NCBI GenBank assembly: GCA_035315065.1
Contig: DATFYM010000193.1
Location: 1-10,899 of the forward strand
Direction of reading: 5' to 3'
Length of the DNA: 10,899 bases
Source of the DNA: DATFYM01 sp035315065
GTDB taxonomy: Bacteria > Acidobacteriota > Terriglobia > UBA7540
The notes under the pieces were generated by a model that was not told the DNA's origin, made no database searches, and worked only from the letters and a program-made list of their open reading frames with translations. Each line of letters opens with the position of its first letter. Within the stretch, counting starts at the first letter, position 1. Shown here piece after piece: positions 1-6,672 of this stretch. The position numbers and the translations under genes are program-made.

Positions 1-2
1 TC

Positions 3-116
3 TGTCAACTAAATAATGCAAAGACCGACCTGCGGAAAATCGACGCTGGGGAGGAGTGGATTGAGACATCTCCAGGTGAAAATGTAGAAACTCCAGGGGC
101 GGCTATTGCCGCCTAA
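3..116 (+). CDS. Possible 3' end of an upstream gene (partial)
   Basis: Of the three forward frames, only this one stays open from the window edge; it ends at TAA (114-116) after 37 codons. The tail is acidic and polar and closes with GAAIAA. I do not recognise the protein. A perfect 6-bp stem GGCGGC/GCCGCC with a TATT loop (98-113) ends just before the stop codon, without a following T-run, so it is at best a weak 3'-end structure. The stretch is too short to judge coding status by codon use, so this is tentative. Confidence 0.3.
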   Translation, partial: CQLNNAKTDLRKIDAGEEWIETSPGENVETPGAAIAA

Positions 117-153
117 CTCCAACTTCTATGTCGTGCACCCCCTCGGCTTTTCC

Positions 154-188
154 TCTGCGAATCCCGAGTCCCGAACCCCGAACCCCGC
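154..188. repeat. Left arm of inverted repeat flanking the 258-584 gene
   Basis: This 35-nt tract begins TCTGCGAATCCCGA and continues as degenerate GAACCCC units. Its reverse complement matches 604-639 closely, with mismatches and a 1-nt length difference in the middle. The same family recurs as a tight hairpin at 8624-8715. It lies just upstream of the promoter of the small gene. Confidence 0.8.
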
Positions 189-200
189 TTGATTGCCTGA

Positions 201-230
201 TTGACTTTGGATAGCCTCTAGGCGTATACT
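201..230 (+). promoter_or_regulatory. Sigma70-like promoter for the 258-584 gene
   Basis: TTGACT (201-206) and TATACT (225-230) are separated by 18 bp. Each differs from the sigma70 consensus at one base. Transcription would start near 237, giving a leader of about 20 nt that carries the strong Shine-Dalgarno AGAGGAG (246-252) six bases before the ATG at 258. Confidence 0.55.
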
Positions 231-257
231 CGCCGGTAGTTAACGAGAGGAGAATCT

Positions 258-584
258 ATGTCCCTTTGCCAGCGGCGAACGATGACCCCCAAGCGGTTGG
301 CGGCGAACGCCGCCAATGCCAAGAAGTCCACCGGACCCAAGACCGGTCGGGGAAAGTTCTTCACCAAGATCAATGGGCTGAATGGCGGGCGGCCGCCCGT
401 TCCCGGCACCAGGAGTTTTCTGAGAAGATGCTTCGAACTGGCGGCACAGCTCTGGGGACCGGGCGATCCGGAGCTCAATCTGTCGCGCTTAGCGCGCCTG
501 AGGAAGCAGACGCCGGAGGCCTTTGCCATTTTGATGCGGCGTCGCCCCGATCGCCGGCAGCAGATTCTCGGGAATGTTGAATGA
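258..584 (+). CDS. Small basic hypothetical protein, AANAANAKKSTGP type
   Basis: The protein has 108 residues and unknown function. Residues 8-33 contain TPKRLAANAANAKKSTGPKT, a signature I recognise from a widespread family of short uncharacterised proteins, usually written ANRANAQKSTGPRTxxGK, that is abundant in Acidobacteriota and other soil bacteria. The rest is arginine- and proline-rich: a KINGLNGGRPP stretch near residues 37-47, then a probable helical part around 52-100. There is no signal peptide or membrane segment. The start at 258 is set by AGAGGAG (246-252) and by the promoter at 201-230. The gene is enclosed by inverted repeat arms at 154-188 and 604-639, so promoter, gene and flanks form a self-contained unit of about 486 bp. 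The high basic content would suit nucleic-acid binding, but that is inference. Confidence 0.72.
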   Translation: MSLCQRRTMTPKRLAANAANAKKSTGPKTGRGKFFTKINGLNGGRPPVPGTRSFLRRCFELAAQLWGPGDPELNLSRLARLRKQTPEAFAILMRRRPDRRQQILGNVE

Positions 585-603
585 TGAATGATGTATGATG
601 CAC

Positions 604-639
604 GCGGAGTTCGGGATTTCGGGGTTCGGGATTCGCAGA
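604..639. repeat. Right arm of inverted repeat flanking the 258-584 gene
   Basis: This tract of TTCGGGATTTCGGGG-like units ends in ATTCGCAGA and is the inverted partner of 154-188. It begins 19 bases after the stop codon at 584, following a short ATGATGAATGATG-type degenerate run (582-600). Confidence 0.8.
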
Positions 640-654
640 CGAAGACTACGCTCG

Positions 655-681
655 GGGATGTGTTCTGCGAACACCGATCCC
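655..681 (+). terminator. Hairpin downstream of the small gene, possible transcript end
   Basis: GGGAT-GTGTTC-TGC-GAACAC-CG-ATCCC folds into 11 base pairs with a 3-nt loop and a 2-nt bulge. It lies about 70 nt after the stop at 584. There is no U-run behind it, so a classical rho-independent terminator is not supported; it could protect an mRNA 3' end or be part of the repeat landscape. Confidence 0.35.
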
Positions 682-713
682 AATCACAGTTTCCCGAGCC
701 GGCAGCAGGAGCG

Positions 714-1695
714 ACGATCATCGATTTTTACGGGACGAACCCAAATTACGCTGATAACAATGGAGATCTTGGCTTAGGTTTCTTGGTACGAACCCAAAAA
801 GCCGCCATGTTGATGAAAACAAATAACATGTTTTTCGGAAAGCCACCATATGATTGAAAGTTAAGGGAGTTAGCATCGAATGGGTTTTTTGTTCATGGTT
901 GACCGACTCAGAACCCCTCGGAGCAGGGGCGTCTCGCCCACTCTTGATATTGAAGCTCTGACGCCGGAAGAGAAGAGCGGGCGAGACGCCCGCGCTCCCA
1001 GGGAGTTCCGGGATTGATATGGATTCTGGCTTGACAGGGCAACCGTTACATCGGGCGTTCTCCAGCCCAAAATACAAGAGTCCAGGACAAAGTGAGAGGG
1101 ACAAATCGTCGATTTTTATCGGACCGAACCCAAATTGTATTGATATTAATGGAGTTGGCTTAGGTTTTTCGGTACGAACCCAAAAAGCCACCAAGTTGCT
1201 GAGAGGAAATGACTTATTTGACTGAAAGCCATCATCTGATTGAAGACTAAGGGAGTTAAGCTAGAATGGCTTCTTTGTTCATCGTTGAACGGTCCAGAAT
1301 GCGGAGTTCCTGGATTGACATGGATTCCGGCTTGACAGGCAACCGTTACCCCTGGCGTCCTCCAACCCAAAATTCAGAATTCCACGACAACTTCAAATCG
1401 GAACTAATCATCGATTTCATCGGACCGAACCCAAATTGTATTGATATCAATGGAGATCTTGGCTTAGGTTTTTCGGTACGAAGCCAAGAAGCCATTATAT
1501 CAATGAAAATAAAAGGTTTGTTCTATGGAAGGCCACTATGTTGATGAAAATGTGGAGGTTATTCTCAAAGCAGCTTCGCTGCAAGTTGAATGCTCAGGAT
1601 TCTGGAGTTTTTTGAATTGAGACGGAGCTTGGATTGAGAACTCGACGCATCCGACTGGGCGTTCTTCAATCAAGAATCTAGAATCCAAAATCCAA
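714..1695. repeat. Three-copy degenerate direct repeat, ~300 bp per unit
   Basis: Three related units fill the gene-free stretch 585-1702. Equivalent cores (TCGATTTTTAYCGGACCGAAC-like, then ACCCAAATT) start at about 720, 1108 and 1410, giving spacings of 388 and 302. Each unit continues through AATGGAG, TTGGCTTAGGTTT, GGTACGAA(C/G)CCAA, a less conserved middle, and a tail with GGATTG, GGCTTGACAGG and GGCGTYCTCCA-like blocks. The third copy is the most diverged and runs up to the ATG at 1703. Single-base indels near each core put the copies in different frames, and one 3-nt deletion lies at GGAG(ATC)TTGG, so I read this as non-coding despite short open frames on both strands. Within each unit GGCTTAGGTTTTTCGGTACG and the following AACCCAAAAAGCC can pair imperfectly. 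The first unit is longer because of the palindromic insertion at 914-1003. Confidence 0.8.
914..1003. repeat. REP-like palindromic element inserted in repeat copy 1
   Basis: Arms 920-945 and 973-998 match as an inverted repeat at 23 of 26 positions, around a 27-nt loop. The core is GGGCGTCTCGCCC / GGGCGAGACGCCC. Spurious translations of such elements give GARASRPL-like and AGVSPAL-like peptides, which I recall as common in acidobacterial and verrucomicrobial genomes. Aligning with copies 2 and 3 of the surrounding direct repeat, where the corresponding spots are near 1300 and 1600, shows about 85 extra bases here and nothing like it there. Confidence 0.82.
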
Positions 1696-1702
1696 AATCA
1701 CC

Positions 1703-3055
1703 ATGTCCCTCTACGACGCCATCCAGACCTACCACGAGCTGCTGACCAACGATTTAGCGGGAGAGTCGCAGGCTCAGCTCGACGATCAGCTCCAGCGTCG
1801 CGGCCTGTTCTTTGGCGACCGGCCTCTCTGCACGGTGCTGCGGCCCCGCTTCCTCACTCACGAGCAGTATCGCTATCTTCAGACGCGTTGCGGGCTCCTT
1901 TTGCGGGCGTTCGACAAGATCTATCGCGCGGCCATCGCCGACAAGACGTTCCGCTCCCAGTTTGGCTTGAGCGACTGGGAGGAGGAGTTGGTACAGTACA
2001 GCCCCGGCTATCGCGATGCCAGCCCCACCTCGCGCCTGGATGCCTTCTTCGTTCCCGGCACCGGCGAGCTGCGCTTCACCGAGTACAACGCCGAGACTCC
2101 GGCGGGAGTAGCCTACAACGACTCGCTCTCGGAAGTTTTCTACGGCCTGCGGGTGATGCGCGAGTTCCTGCGCAAGTGGGACGTGCGCCCCCTGCTGGCG
2201 CGCCACAACGTGGTCCACGCTCTGCTCGACGCGTATCACCAATGGACGGGACGACGCGAAGCGCCGCGCATCGCCATTGTCGACTGGCGCGAGGTGCCCA
2301 CCTATAGCGAGTTCACCCTGTTCGCGGAGTATATCAAGTCGCAGGGTCTCGAGTGCGTCATCGTCGATCCCCGCGAAACGGAATACACCGGCGGTCACCT
2401 CTACGCTCACGGCACGCCGATCAACATGATCTACAAGCGGGTGCTGCTGAGCGAGCTCTACGATCGCGGCGGCATGGATCAGCCGGTGTTCCGCGCGGTG
2501 CGCGAGGGCGCGGTGGCCATGGTAAACTCCTTTCGCTGCAAGATCCTCCACAAGAAATCTAGCCTAGCAGTGTTGAGCGACGAGCGCCACGCCGGGCTCT
2601 TCACCGCCGACGAGATCGAGGCCATCGACGCCCACATCCCCTGGACGCGGCGCGTCGAGGAGCGCCGCACCGTCTACCGCCATAGCCACGTCGACCTGGT
2701 TCCGTTTGTCGCCGAGCACCGCGACTGGTTTGTGTTGAAACCCAACGATGAGTACGGCGGCAAGGGCATCGTCCTCGGCTGGCTGACTCCGGCGGACGAG
2801 TGGGAAAGGAACGTGAAGGAGGCGCTGGCCGCGCCCTACGTGGTGCAGGAGCGGGCCACGATTCCCAAAGAAGCCTTTCCCAGCATGGTCAACGGGCGGG
2901 TGGAGTTCATCGACCGGATTCTGGACACCAACCCTTACGTGTTTTACGGCGACTACGTGGATGGCTGCCTGACGCGCCTTTCCACCGCCGCGCTGGTGAA
3001 CGTGACGGCGGGCGGCGGGTCCAGCGTGGCCACGTTTTTGGCGGAGAAAAGGTGA
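1703..3055 (+). CDS. Circularly permuted ATP-grasp ligase (glutathionylspermidine-synthase-like)
   Basis: This 450-residue protein looks like a circularly permuted type 2 ATP-grasp, the fold of the glutathionylspermidine synthase C-terminal domain, which forms amide bonds through an acyl-phosphate. Visible landmarks are FTEYNAETPAG (125-135), the IAIVDWREVPTYSEF strand (190-204), INMIYKRVLLSEL (240-252), FRCKILHKKSSLAVLSDE (277-294), the nucleotide-binding lysine and glycine loop FVLKPNDEYGGKGIVLGW (343-360), YVVQERATIP (379-388) and the closing VNVTAGGGSSVATF (432-445). It has no signal peptide, so it is cytoplasmic. The ATG at 1703 has no Shine-Dalgarno; AATCCAAAATCCAAAATC repeats precede it directly. 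The next gene is a GCS2-type ligase, a pairing known from amidoligase neighbourhoods. Substrate unknown: fold assignment is firm, specificity is not. Confidence 0.85.
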   Translation: MSLYDAIQTYHELLTNDLAGESQAQLDDQLQRRGLFFGDRPLCTVLRPRFLTHEQYRYLQTRCGLLLRAFDKIYRAAIADKTFRSQFGLSDWEEELVQYSPGYRDASPTSRLDAFFVPGTGELRFTEYNAETPAGVAYNDSLSEVFYGLRVMREFLRKWDVRPLLARHNVVHALLDAYHQWTGRREAPRIAIVDWREVPTYSEFTLFAEYIKSQGLECVIVDPRETEYTGGHLYAHGTPINMIYKRVLLSELYDRGGMDQPVFRAVREGAVAMVNSFRCKILHKKSSLAVLSDERHAGLFTADEIEAIDAHIPWTRRVEERRTVYRHSHVDLVPFVAEHRDWFVLKPNDEYGGKGIVLGWLTPADEWERNVKEALAAPYVVQERATIPKEAFPSMVNGRVEFIDRILDTNPYVFYGDYVDGCLTRLSTAALVNVTAGGGSSVATFLAEKR

Positions 3056-3149
3056 GCCCAAAGGGGAGTATGAATCGTAGAATGGTGGATGCCTCGAGTC
3101 GGCGATCAGCAATAGAATCCGGTGACGAAGGGTTGATGGGGCGGTGCCT

Positions 3150-3260
3150 CAATCTCGCCAGACTGTCATTCTGAGCGAAGCGAAGAATCTCTCATCCCCT
3201 CTCGGACAAAGACAAAGAGAAATTCTTCGCTTCGCTCAGAATGACAGACTGGCGAGATCG
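3150..3260. repeat. Long near-perfect palindrome, HSERSEE-type REP element
   Basis: Arms 3150-3193 and 3217-3260 (44 nt each) pair with about three mismatches around a 23-nt loop. The core is GTCATTCTGAGCGAAGCGAA / TTCGCTTCGCTCAGAATGAC. Translated spuriously, it yields CHSERSEE-like or ILSEAKNL-like peptides, which I recall as a very common intergenic element in Acidobacteriota and some other phyla. It lies 95 nt after the ATP-grasp stop and 64 nt before the next start; as RNA it would form a very stable stem that could limit read-through or stabilise the upstream message. Confidence 0.95.
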
Positions 3261-3324
3261 CGCAAGTCCGATTCAGCCTCGCGTCTTCGCGCGAGTTACG
3301 AATTTCGAGCTTCGAGTTTCCAAC

Positions 3325-4437
3325 ATGAAACCGCCATCTTTCACTATCGGGATTGAAGAAGAGTACCAGATCATCGATCCGGAGACGCGCGAACTGCGCT
3401 CCTACATCACCGAAATCCTCGACGACGGCCACCTCCTGCTGCGCGAGCAGGTGAAGCCCGAGATGCATCAATCGATCGTGGAGGTCGGGACCACCGTGTG
3501 CCACACGGCGGCGGAAGCGCGCGCGGAGCTGGTGAAGTTGCGCCGCATGATCATGGAGGTAGCCGGCAGGAACGGCCTGCGCATCGCTTCCGCCGGCACT
3601 CACCCCTTTTCCTCCTGGTTGCAGCAGGAGATCACGCCGCTCGAGCGCTACGTGGGCGTGAAGAAGGACCTGGCGGAGCTCGCCCAACGGCTCTTGATCT
3701 TCGGCATGCATGTGCACGTCGGCATCGAGGACCCCGAGTTCCGCATCGACGCCATGAACGTGGCGCGCTACTTTCTGCCTCACGTGCTCGCCCTCTCTTC
3801 CAGCTCGCCCTTCTGGATGGGGCGCAACACGGGCCTGAAATCATATCGCAGTGTGATATTTCGTAACTTCCCCCGCACCGGCATTCCGCGCGTTTTCCGC
3901 TCCTGGGCCGACTTCAATTACCTGGTCGAGGCCATGAGCCGCACCCATTGCATTCCCAACGGCACCAAGATCTGGTGGGACGTGCGGCCCAACTGGAATT
4001 ACCCCACCATCGAGTTTCGCGTCTGCGACGCCTGCACGCGCGTCGACGAGGCCATCTGCCTCGCCGCCATTTTCCAAGCCATCGTGGCCAAGCTGTGGAG
4101 GCTGCGCCGCGACAACATGACCTTTCGCGTCTATGACAGCGAGCTGATCGACGAGAACAAATGGCGGGCGGTCCGCTACGGGCTCCACGGCAACCTCATC
4201 GACCTGGGCAAGGCGGAGGAAAAGCCGGCCCGCGATCTGATCCGCGAGTTGATCGAGTGGTTCATCGGCGACGTGGTGGACGAACTGGGCAGCCGCAAGG
4301 AGGTGGAGTACGTCTACACGATGCTGGAGAACGGCTCGAGCGCCGATCGCCAACTTGCCACCTTCGAGCGCACGGGCGACTTGAAGGCGGTGGTGGATCA
4401 GTTGATTCGGGAGACGGGCGAGGGAGTCCTTGAATAG
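3325..4437 (+). CDS. Carboxylate-amine ligase, GCS2/YbdK family
   Basis: The 370-residue protein belongs to the glutamate-cysteine ligase type 2 family (COG2170, YbdK-like), which uses ATP to join a carboxylate such as glutamate to an amine. Family landmarks are GIEEEYQIID (9-18), EMHQSIVEVGT (46-56), the GTHP loop (91-94), FGMHVHVGIEDPE (127-138), FPRTGIPRVF (182-191), WWDVRPN...TIEFRVCD (217-235) and ENKWRAVRYGL (277-287). Length is typical. I chose ATG 3325, giving MKPPSFTIGIEEEY, because the in-frame ATG at 3241 lies inside the palindrome arm and would add 28 repeat-derived residues. No Shine-Dalgarno is visible; degenerate TTCGAGCTTCGAG units abut the start. It probably acts with the ATP-grasp gene upstream, giving two successive amide or gamma-glutamyl bonds. 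The true amine substrate cannot be read from sequence. Confidence 0.92.
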   Translation: MKPPSFTIGIEEEYQIIDPETRELRSYITEILDDGHLLLREQVKPEMHQSIVEVGTTVCHTAAEARAELVKLRRMIMEVAGRNGLRIASAGTHPFSSWLQQEITPLERYVGVKKDLAELAQRLLIFGMHVHVGIEDPEFRIDAMNVARYFLPHVLALSSSSPFWMGRNTGLKSYRSVIFRNFPRTGIPRVFRSWADFNYLVEAMSRTHCIPNGTKIWWDVRPNWNYPTIEFRVCDACTRVDEAICLAAIFQAIVAKLWRLRRDNMTFRVYDSELIDENKWRAVRYGLHGNLIDLGKAEEKPARDLIRELIEWFIGDVVDELGSRKEVEYVYTMLENGSSADRQLATFERTGDLKAVVDQLIRETGEGVLE

Positions 4438-4453
4438 TGAATAGCGAATGGTG

Positions 4454-4556
4454 GAGAATTGAGTGATTGAGCCATCGGGTCATTGAGCCATTGAAGACAA
4501 GAAAGAACTTCTTCCTCAATCGCTCAATCGCCCGATGACTCAATCACTCAATTCTC
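4454..4556. repeat. Inverted repeat between ligase and small hypothetical gene
   Basis: Arms 4454-4495 and 4515-4556 (42 nt) pair with a handful of mismatches around a 19-nt loop. The arms are made of ATTGAG / CTCAAT units (GAGAATTGAGTGATTGAG and its complement). The right arm ends nine bases before the start codon at 4565. Confidence 0.9.
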
Positions 4557-4564
4557 TAAAGTTG

Positions 4565-4933
4565 ATGCCGAAGACGGGCCGCCGCTACAAAACGTATACC
4601 GGCGAAACGGGGATCACGTACCGTTACTTCTTTGACGCCCGCCGCCGCGTGGTGCGTCCCGAGGGGCAGGGACCGGGCAGCGACTTCACGTTCGTGGTGA
4701 TCGCCGACCAGTATCCTCCTTTCACGCTGCGAGTGTTCGTCTCCGATCGGGCGATGGCCGCCTGGCGCGCGGCCCACGGGCGAGACCTCGATTCCAACGA
4801 GCAGTACGCCGTGGCCAAAATGCGATTGTTCCGCGCCTTTGACCAAGAAGAGAAGTTCCGCGAAGAACGGCCGACCCTTATAGCGGACGAAACCAACGTG
4901 GAGGACCTGCTTGCGGCACTGGAGCTAGGCTGA
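4565..4933 (+). CDS. Small soluble hypothetical protein
   Basis: This 122-residue protein is one I cannot assign to a function. It starts MPKTGRRYKTYTGETGITYR, followed by predicted strands FTFVVIADQ (41-49) and FTLRVFVSD (53-61), then helices: MAAWRAAHGRDL (64-75), NEQYAVAKMRLFRAFD (78-93) and the C-terminal VEDLLAALEL. There is no signal peptide, membrane segment or cysteine cluster. An upstream in-frame ATG (4535) lies inside the inverted repeat arm, so its extra ten residues (MTQSLNSLKL) are repeat-encoded and I prefer ATG 4565. There is no clear Shine-Dalgarno. It is 127 nt downstream of the GCS2-type ligase in the same direction and could be an accessory to it, but only proximity supports that. 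GC-rich third positions agree with a real gene. Confidence 0.7.
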   Translation: MPKTGRRYKTYTGETGITYRYFFDARRRVVRPEGQGPGSDFTFVVIADQYPPFTLRVFVSDRAMAAWRAAHGRDLDSNEQYAVAKMRLFRAFDQEEKFREERPTLIADETNVEDLLAALELG

Positions 4934-4941
4934 AAAGACGA

Positions 4942-5126
4942 CTGTGAATAGTGAAGTGTGAATAGTGAATTGTGAATAGTGAATTGTGAAGGGTAAAGGG
5001 TGAAGGCATAGGGCGATTGCGCCATAGGGCCAACGGGCCATTAAAGACGGATTCTTTCAATGTCTCAATGACCCAATAGCTCAATGACTCAATTCTTCAC
5101 CATTCACCATTCATAATTCACTATCC
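4942..5126. repeat. GTGAATAGTGAAT tandem and inverted repeat
   Basis: GTGAATAGTGAA-type units start at 4944, 4958 and 4972 with a 14-nt period. The last merges into an arm (4974-5005) whose inverted partner is 5095-5126 (CTTCACCATTCACCATTC and onward), with about 27 of 32 positions pairing. The 89 nt between the arms contain further CCATAGGG / CAATGACCCAATAG units that pair weakly. It fills the gap between the small hypothetical and the beta-helix gene. Confidence 0.85.
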
Positions 5127-5164
5127 ATAGGGCGGCGGGCTCGTTGGAAAGCACGAGAGAGATC

Positions 5165-6616
5165 ATGCGCTTCATGGGAGTGAGCGTTCTGGCGGCAGCT
5201 CTGACCGTCGTAGGAATTGGCATCACCCCGCACGGCCCACGAGAGCAGTCAGTTGATTCCGATCAGGCTGCGGTACCGGTCGCGCAGGTGGCGCTGAGCG
5301 GCCCGCTTCGAATCACCACCAGCACGCGCATCGCGCCCGGGACATATCGCGTTTCCGTACCCAAAGGAACGGCCGCCATCGAGATCGACGCGGACAGCGT
5401 GACGCTTGACCTCAGCGGCGTCACCTTGATTGGTTCGGCGGACGACGCATCGCACGACGAGGTTGGACCCGATCCGGCAGGCGCCGTGGACCACGGCGAA
5501 TACGGACGGCCTTGGGAGCGGGAAGGGACCGGCGTTCACGCCGAGGGCCACAGCCACCTCACCATTCGCGGCGGCGCGATCCACGGCTATCGGTTCGGCA
5601 TCTTCGTCCAGGGCGGAGACGATATCACCGTCAGCGGCGTCGACGTGGGCGGAAACCGGGCGCAGCGGCTTCTCTCCACTAGCACTCACCGCGACGACCG
5701 CGACTGGGCGGACATCTTCCACCTCGACGCGTGGGAATCCTACGGCGCGGGTCTCTACTTGAAAGATGTGCAGGCGGCATGGATCGAAAACGTTCAGGCA
5801 CACGACGCCCAGAACGGCGTCATGCTGGCCAACGTCACGCACGCCACGGTCACGCGCAACGACCTCTCGCGAAACTCCGGCTGGGGGATTGCACTCTTCC
5901 GCTCCTCGGGAAACGATCTGCTCGATAACCGCGCCGATTGGGACGTGCGCTGCGAGGGCACGACGTACTCGGCCGGATGCGACTCCGCCGGCGTGCTGCT
6001 GATGGACGGGAGCAATTCCAACCGCGTCATCGGCAACAGCTTCACGCACTCCGGCGACGGCTACTTTCTGAGTTATCCGGAGACGGGCGCCACCAGCAAC
6101 GACAACATCGTCGCCTTCAACGACGGCAGCTATTCCCCGCACAACGCTTTCGAGTCTACGTTCACCAGCGGCGACCAGTTCTACCACAACATCGCCGACC
6201 ATTGCGATTACGGCTTCTGGCTGGGCTTCTCGCGCGACACCACGGTCATCGACAATCACATTGAGGGCTCGAAGCGCGACGGCATCGCCATCGAGCATGG
6301 CAGCGGCAATATTCTGAGCCGCAACCAGATCCTGCGTAACGGCAGCGCCGGCATTCGACTGTTTCGAAGCCAGCCGCGTTCGGAACCGAGCGCTCATTAC
6401 GCCATCCTGCAGAATCCGATCGCGGGAAACAAGGTGGGCATCTTTTTGGGCCAGACCGACGACGTCACGATCAGCGGCAACGAGTTTACTGGCAACGAGG
6501 TCGGCGTAAGAATCGAAAAAACTAGCGCTCACATCGTGCTTCACGCCAACCACTTTTCACCGGCGGGCACGCCCACGGTGCAAGCGGATGACCCGAAATC
6601 ACTCGAACGTTATTGA
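5165..6616 (+). CDS. Exported right-handed parallel beta-helix protein
   Basis: The 483-residue protein has an N-terminal hydrophobic segment (MGVSVLAAALTVVGIGI, about 4-20) after one arginine, which fits a signal peptide or anchor, so it is probably periplasmic or secreted. From about residue 75 it shows PbH1-type coils of 22-30 residues, each with a short strand, an N/G turn and an NxF or NxI rung: LTIRGGAIHGY, ITVSGVDVGGN, ATVTRNDLSRNSGWGIALF, NRVIGNSFTHSGDGYFL, TTVIDNHIEGSKRDGIAI, NILSRNQILRNGSAGIRLF, VTISGNEFTGNEVGVRI. This resembles NosD-like and carbohydrate-processing beta-helices (lyases, epimerases). Cysteines 263 and 272 bracket an insertion, and C347 follows. ATG 5165 is preceded by GAGAGA (5154-5159); the in-frame TTG at 5144 would add seven residues without a better ribosome site. 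Acidic and histidine residues at 98-120 and 174-190 could form a binding face. Enzymatic activity is unproven. Confidence 0.88.
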   Translation: MRFMGVSVLAAALTVVGIGITPHGPREQSVDSDQAAVPVAQVALSGPLRITTSTRIAPGTYRVSVPKGTAAIEIDADSVTLDLSGVTLIGSADDASHDEVGPDPAGAVDHGEYGRPWEREGTGVHAEGHSHLTIRGGAIHGYRFGIFVQGGDDITVSGVDVGGNRAQRLLSTSTHRDDRDWADIFHLDAWESYGAGLYLKDVQAAWIENVQAHDAQNGVMLANVTHATVTRNDLSRNSGWGIALFRSSGNDLLDNRADWDVRCEGTTYSAGCDSAGVLLMDGSNSNRVIGNSFTHSGDGYFLSYPETGATSNDNIVAFNDGSYSPHNAFESTFTSGDQFYHNIADHCDYGFWLGFSRDTTVIDNHIEGSKRDGIAIEHGSGNILSRNQILRNGSAGIRLFRSQPRSEPSAHYAILQNPIAGNKVGIFLGQTDDVTISGNEFTGNEVGVRIEKTSAHIVLHANHFSPAGTPTVQADDPKSLERY

Positions 6617-6635
6617 GGCTTGCGCCGAATGCAGG

Positions 6636-6672
6636 CTTGGCGCCAAGTGAGAAAATGAGAGAAAATCTCATT
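6636..6672 (+). terminator. Two small hairpins after the beta-helix gene
   Basis: CTTGGCGCCAAG (6636-6647) is a perfect 12-nt palindrome, and AATGAGA-GAAAA-TCTCATT (6654-6672) is a perfect 7-bp stem with a 5-nt loop. Both lie within 60 nt of the stop codon at 6616. A T-run (6687-6691) occurs 14 nt after the second stem, which is too far for a standard intrinsic terminator, so this is a weak call. Confidence 0.3.

Noticed and set aside
718..1370. Minus-strand frames over the repeat array (158, 74 and 66 residues)
   Set aside because: They read through palindromic repeat sequence (GARASRPL and AGVSPALL-like peptides), lack ribosome-binding sites and show no codon bias.
588..1544. Three short + strand frames with similar peptides (GLGFLVRTQKA / GLGFSVRTQKA / GLGFSVRSQEA)
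   Set aside because: They are translations of the three repeat copies. Single-base indels shift the phase between copies, so there is no selection for a protein.
1754..2551. 265-residue minus-strand frame opposite the ATP-grasp gene
   Set aside because: A shadow frame; the + strand carries ATP-grasp motifs throughout.
3241..3324. N-terminal extension of the carboxylate-amine ligase from ATG 3241 (MTDWRDRASPIQPR and onward)
   Set aside because: It is encoded by the right arm of the palindrome and by degenerate repeat words; the family N-terminus (GIEEEY) begins nine residues after ATG 3325.
4944..4985. CRISPR array in the 14-nt period GTGAATAGTGAAT tract
   Set aside because: The units are contiguous with no spacers and are far shorter than CRISPR repeats.
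5249..6553. 434-residue minus-strand frame opposite the beta-helix gene
   Set aside because: A shadow of GC-rich codons; the + strand frame has a signal peptide and regular PbH1 coils.
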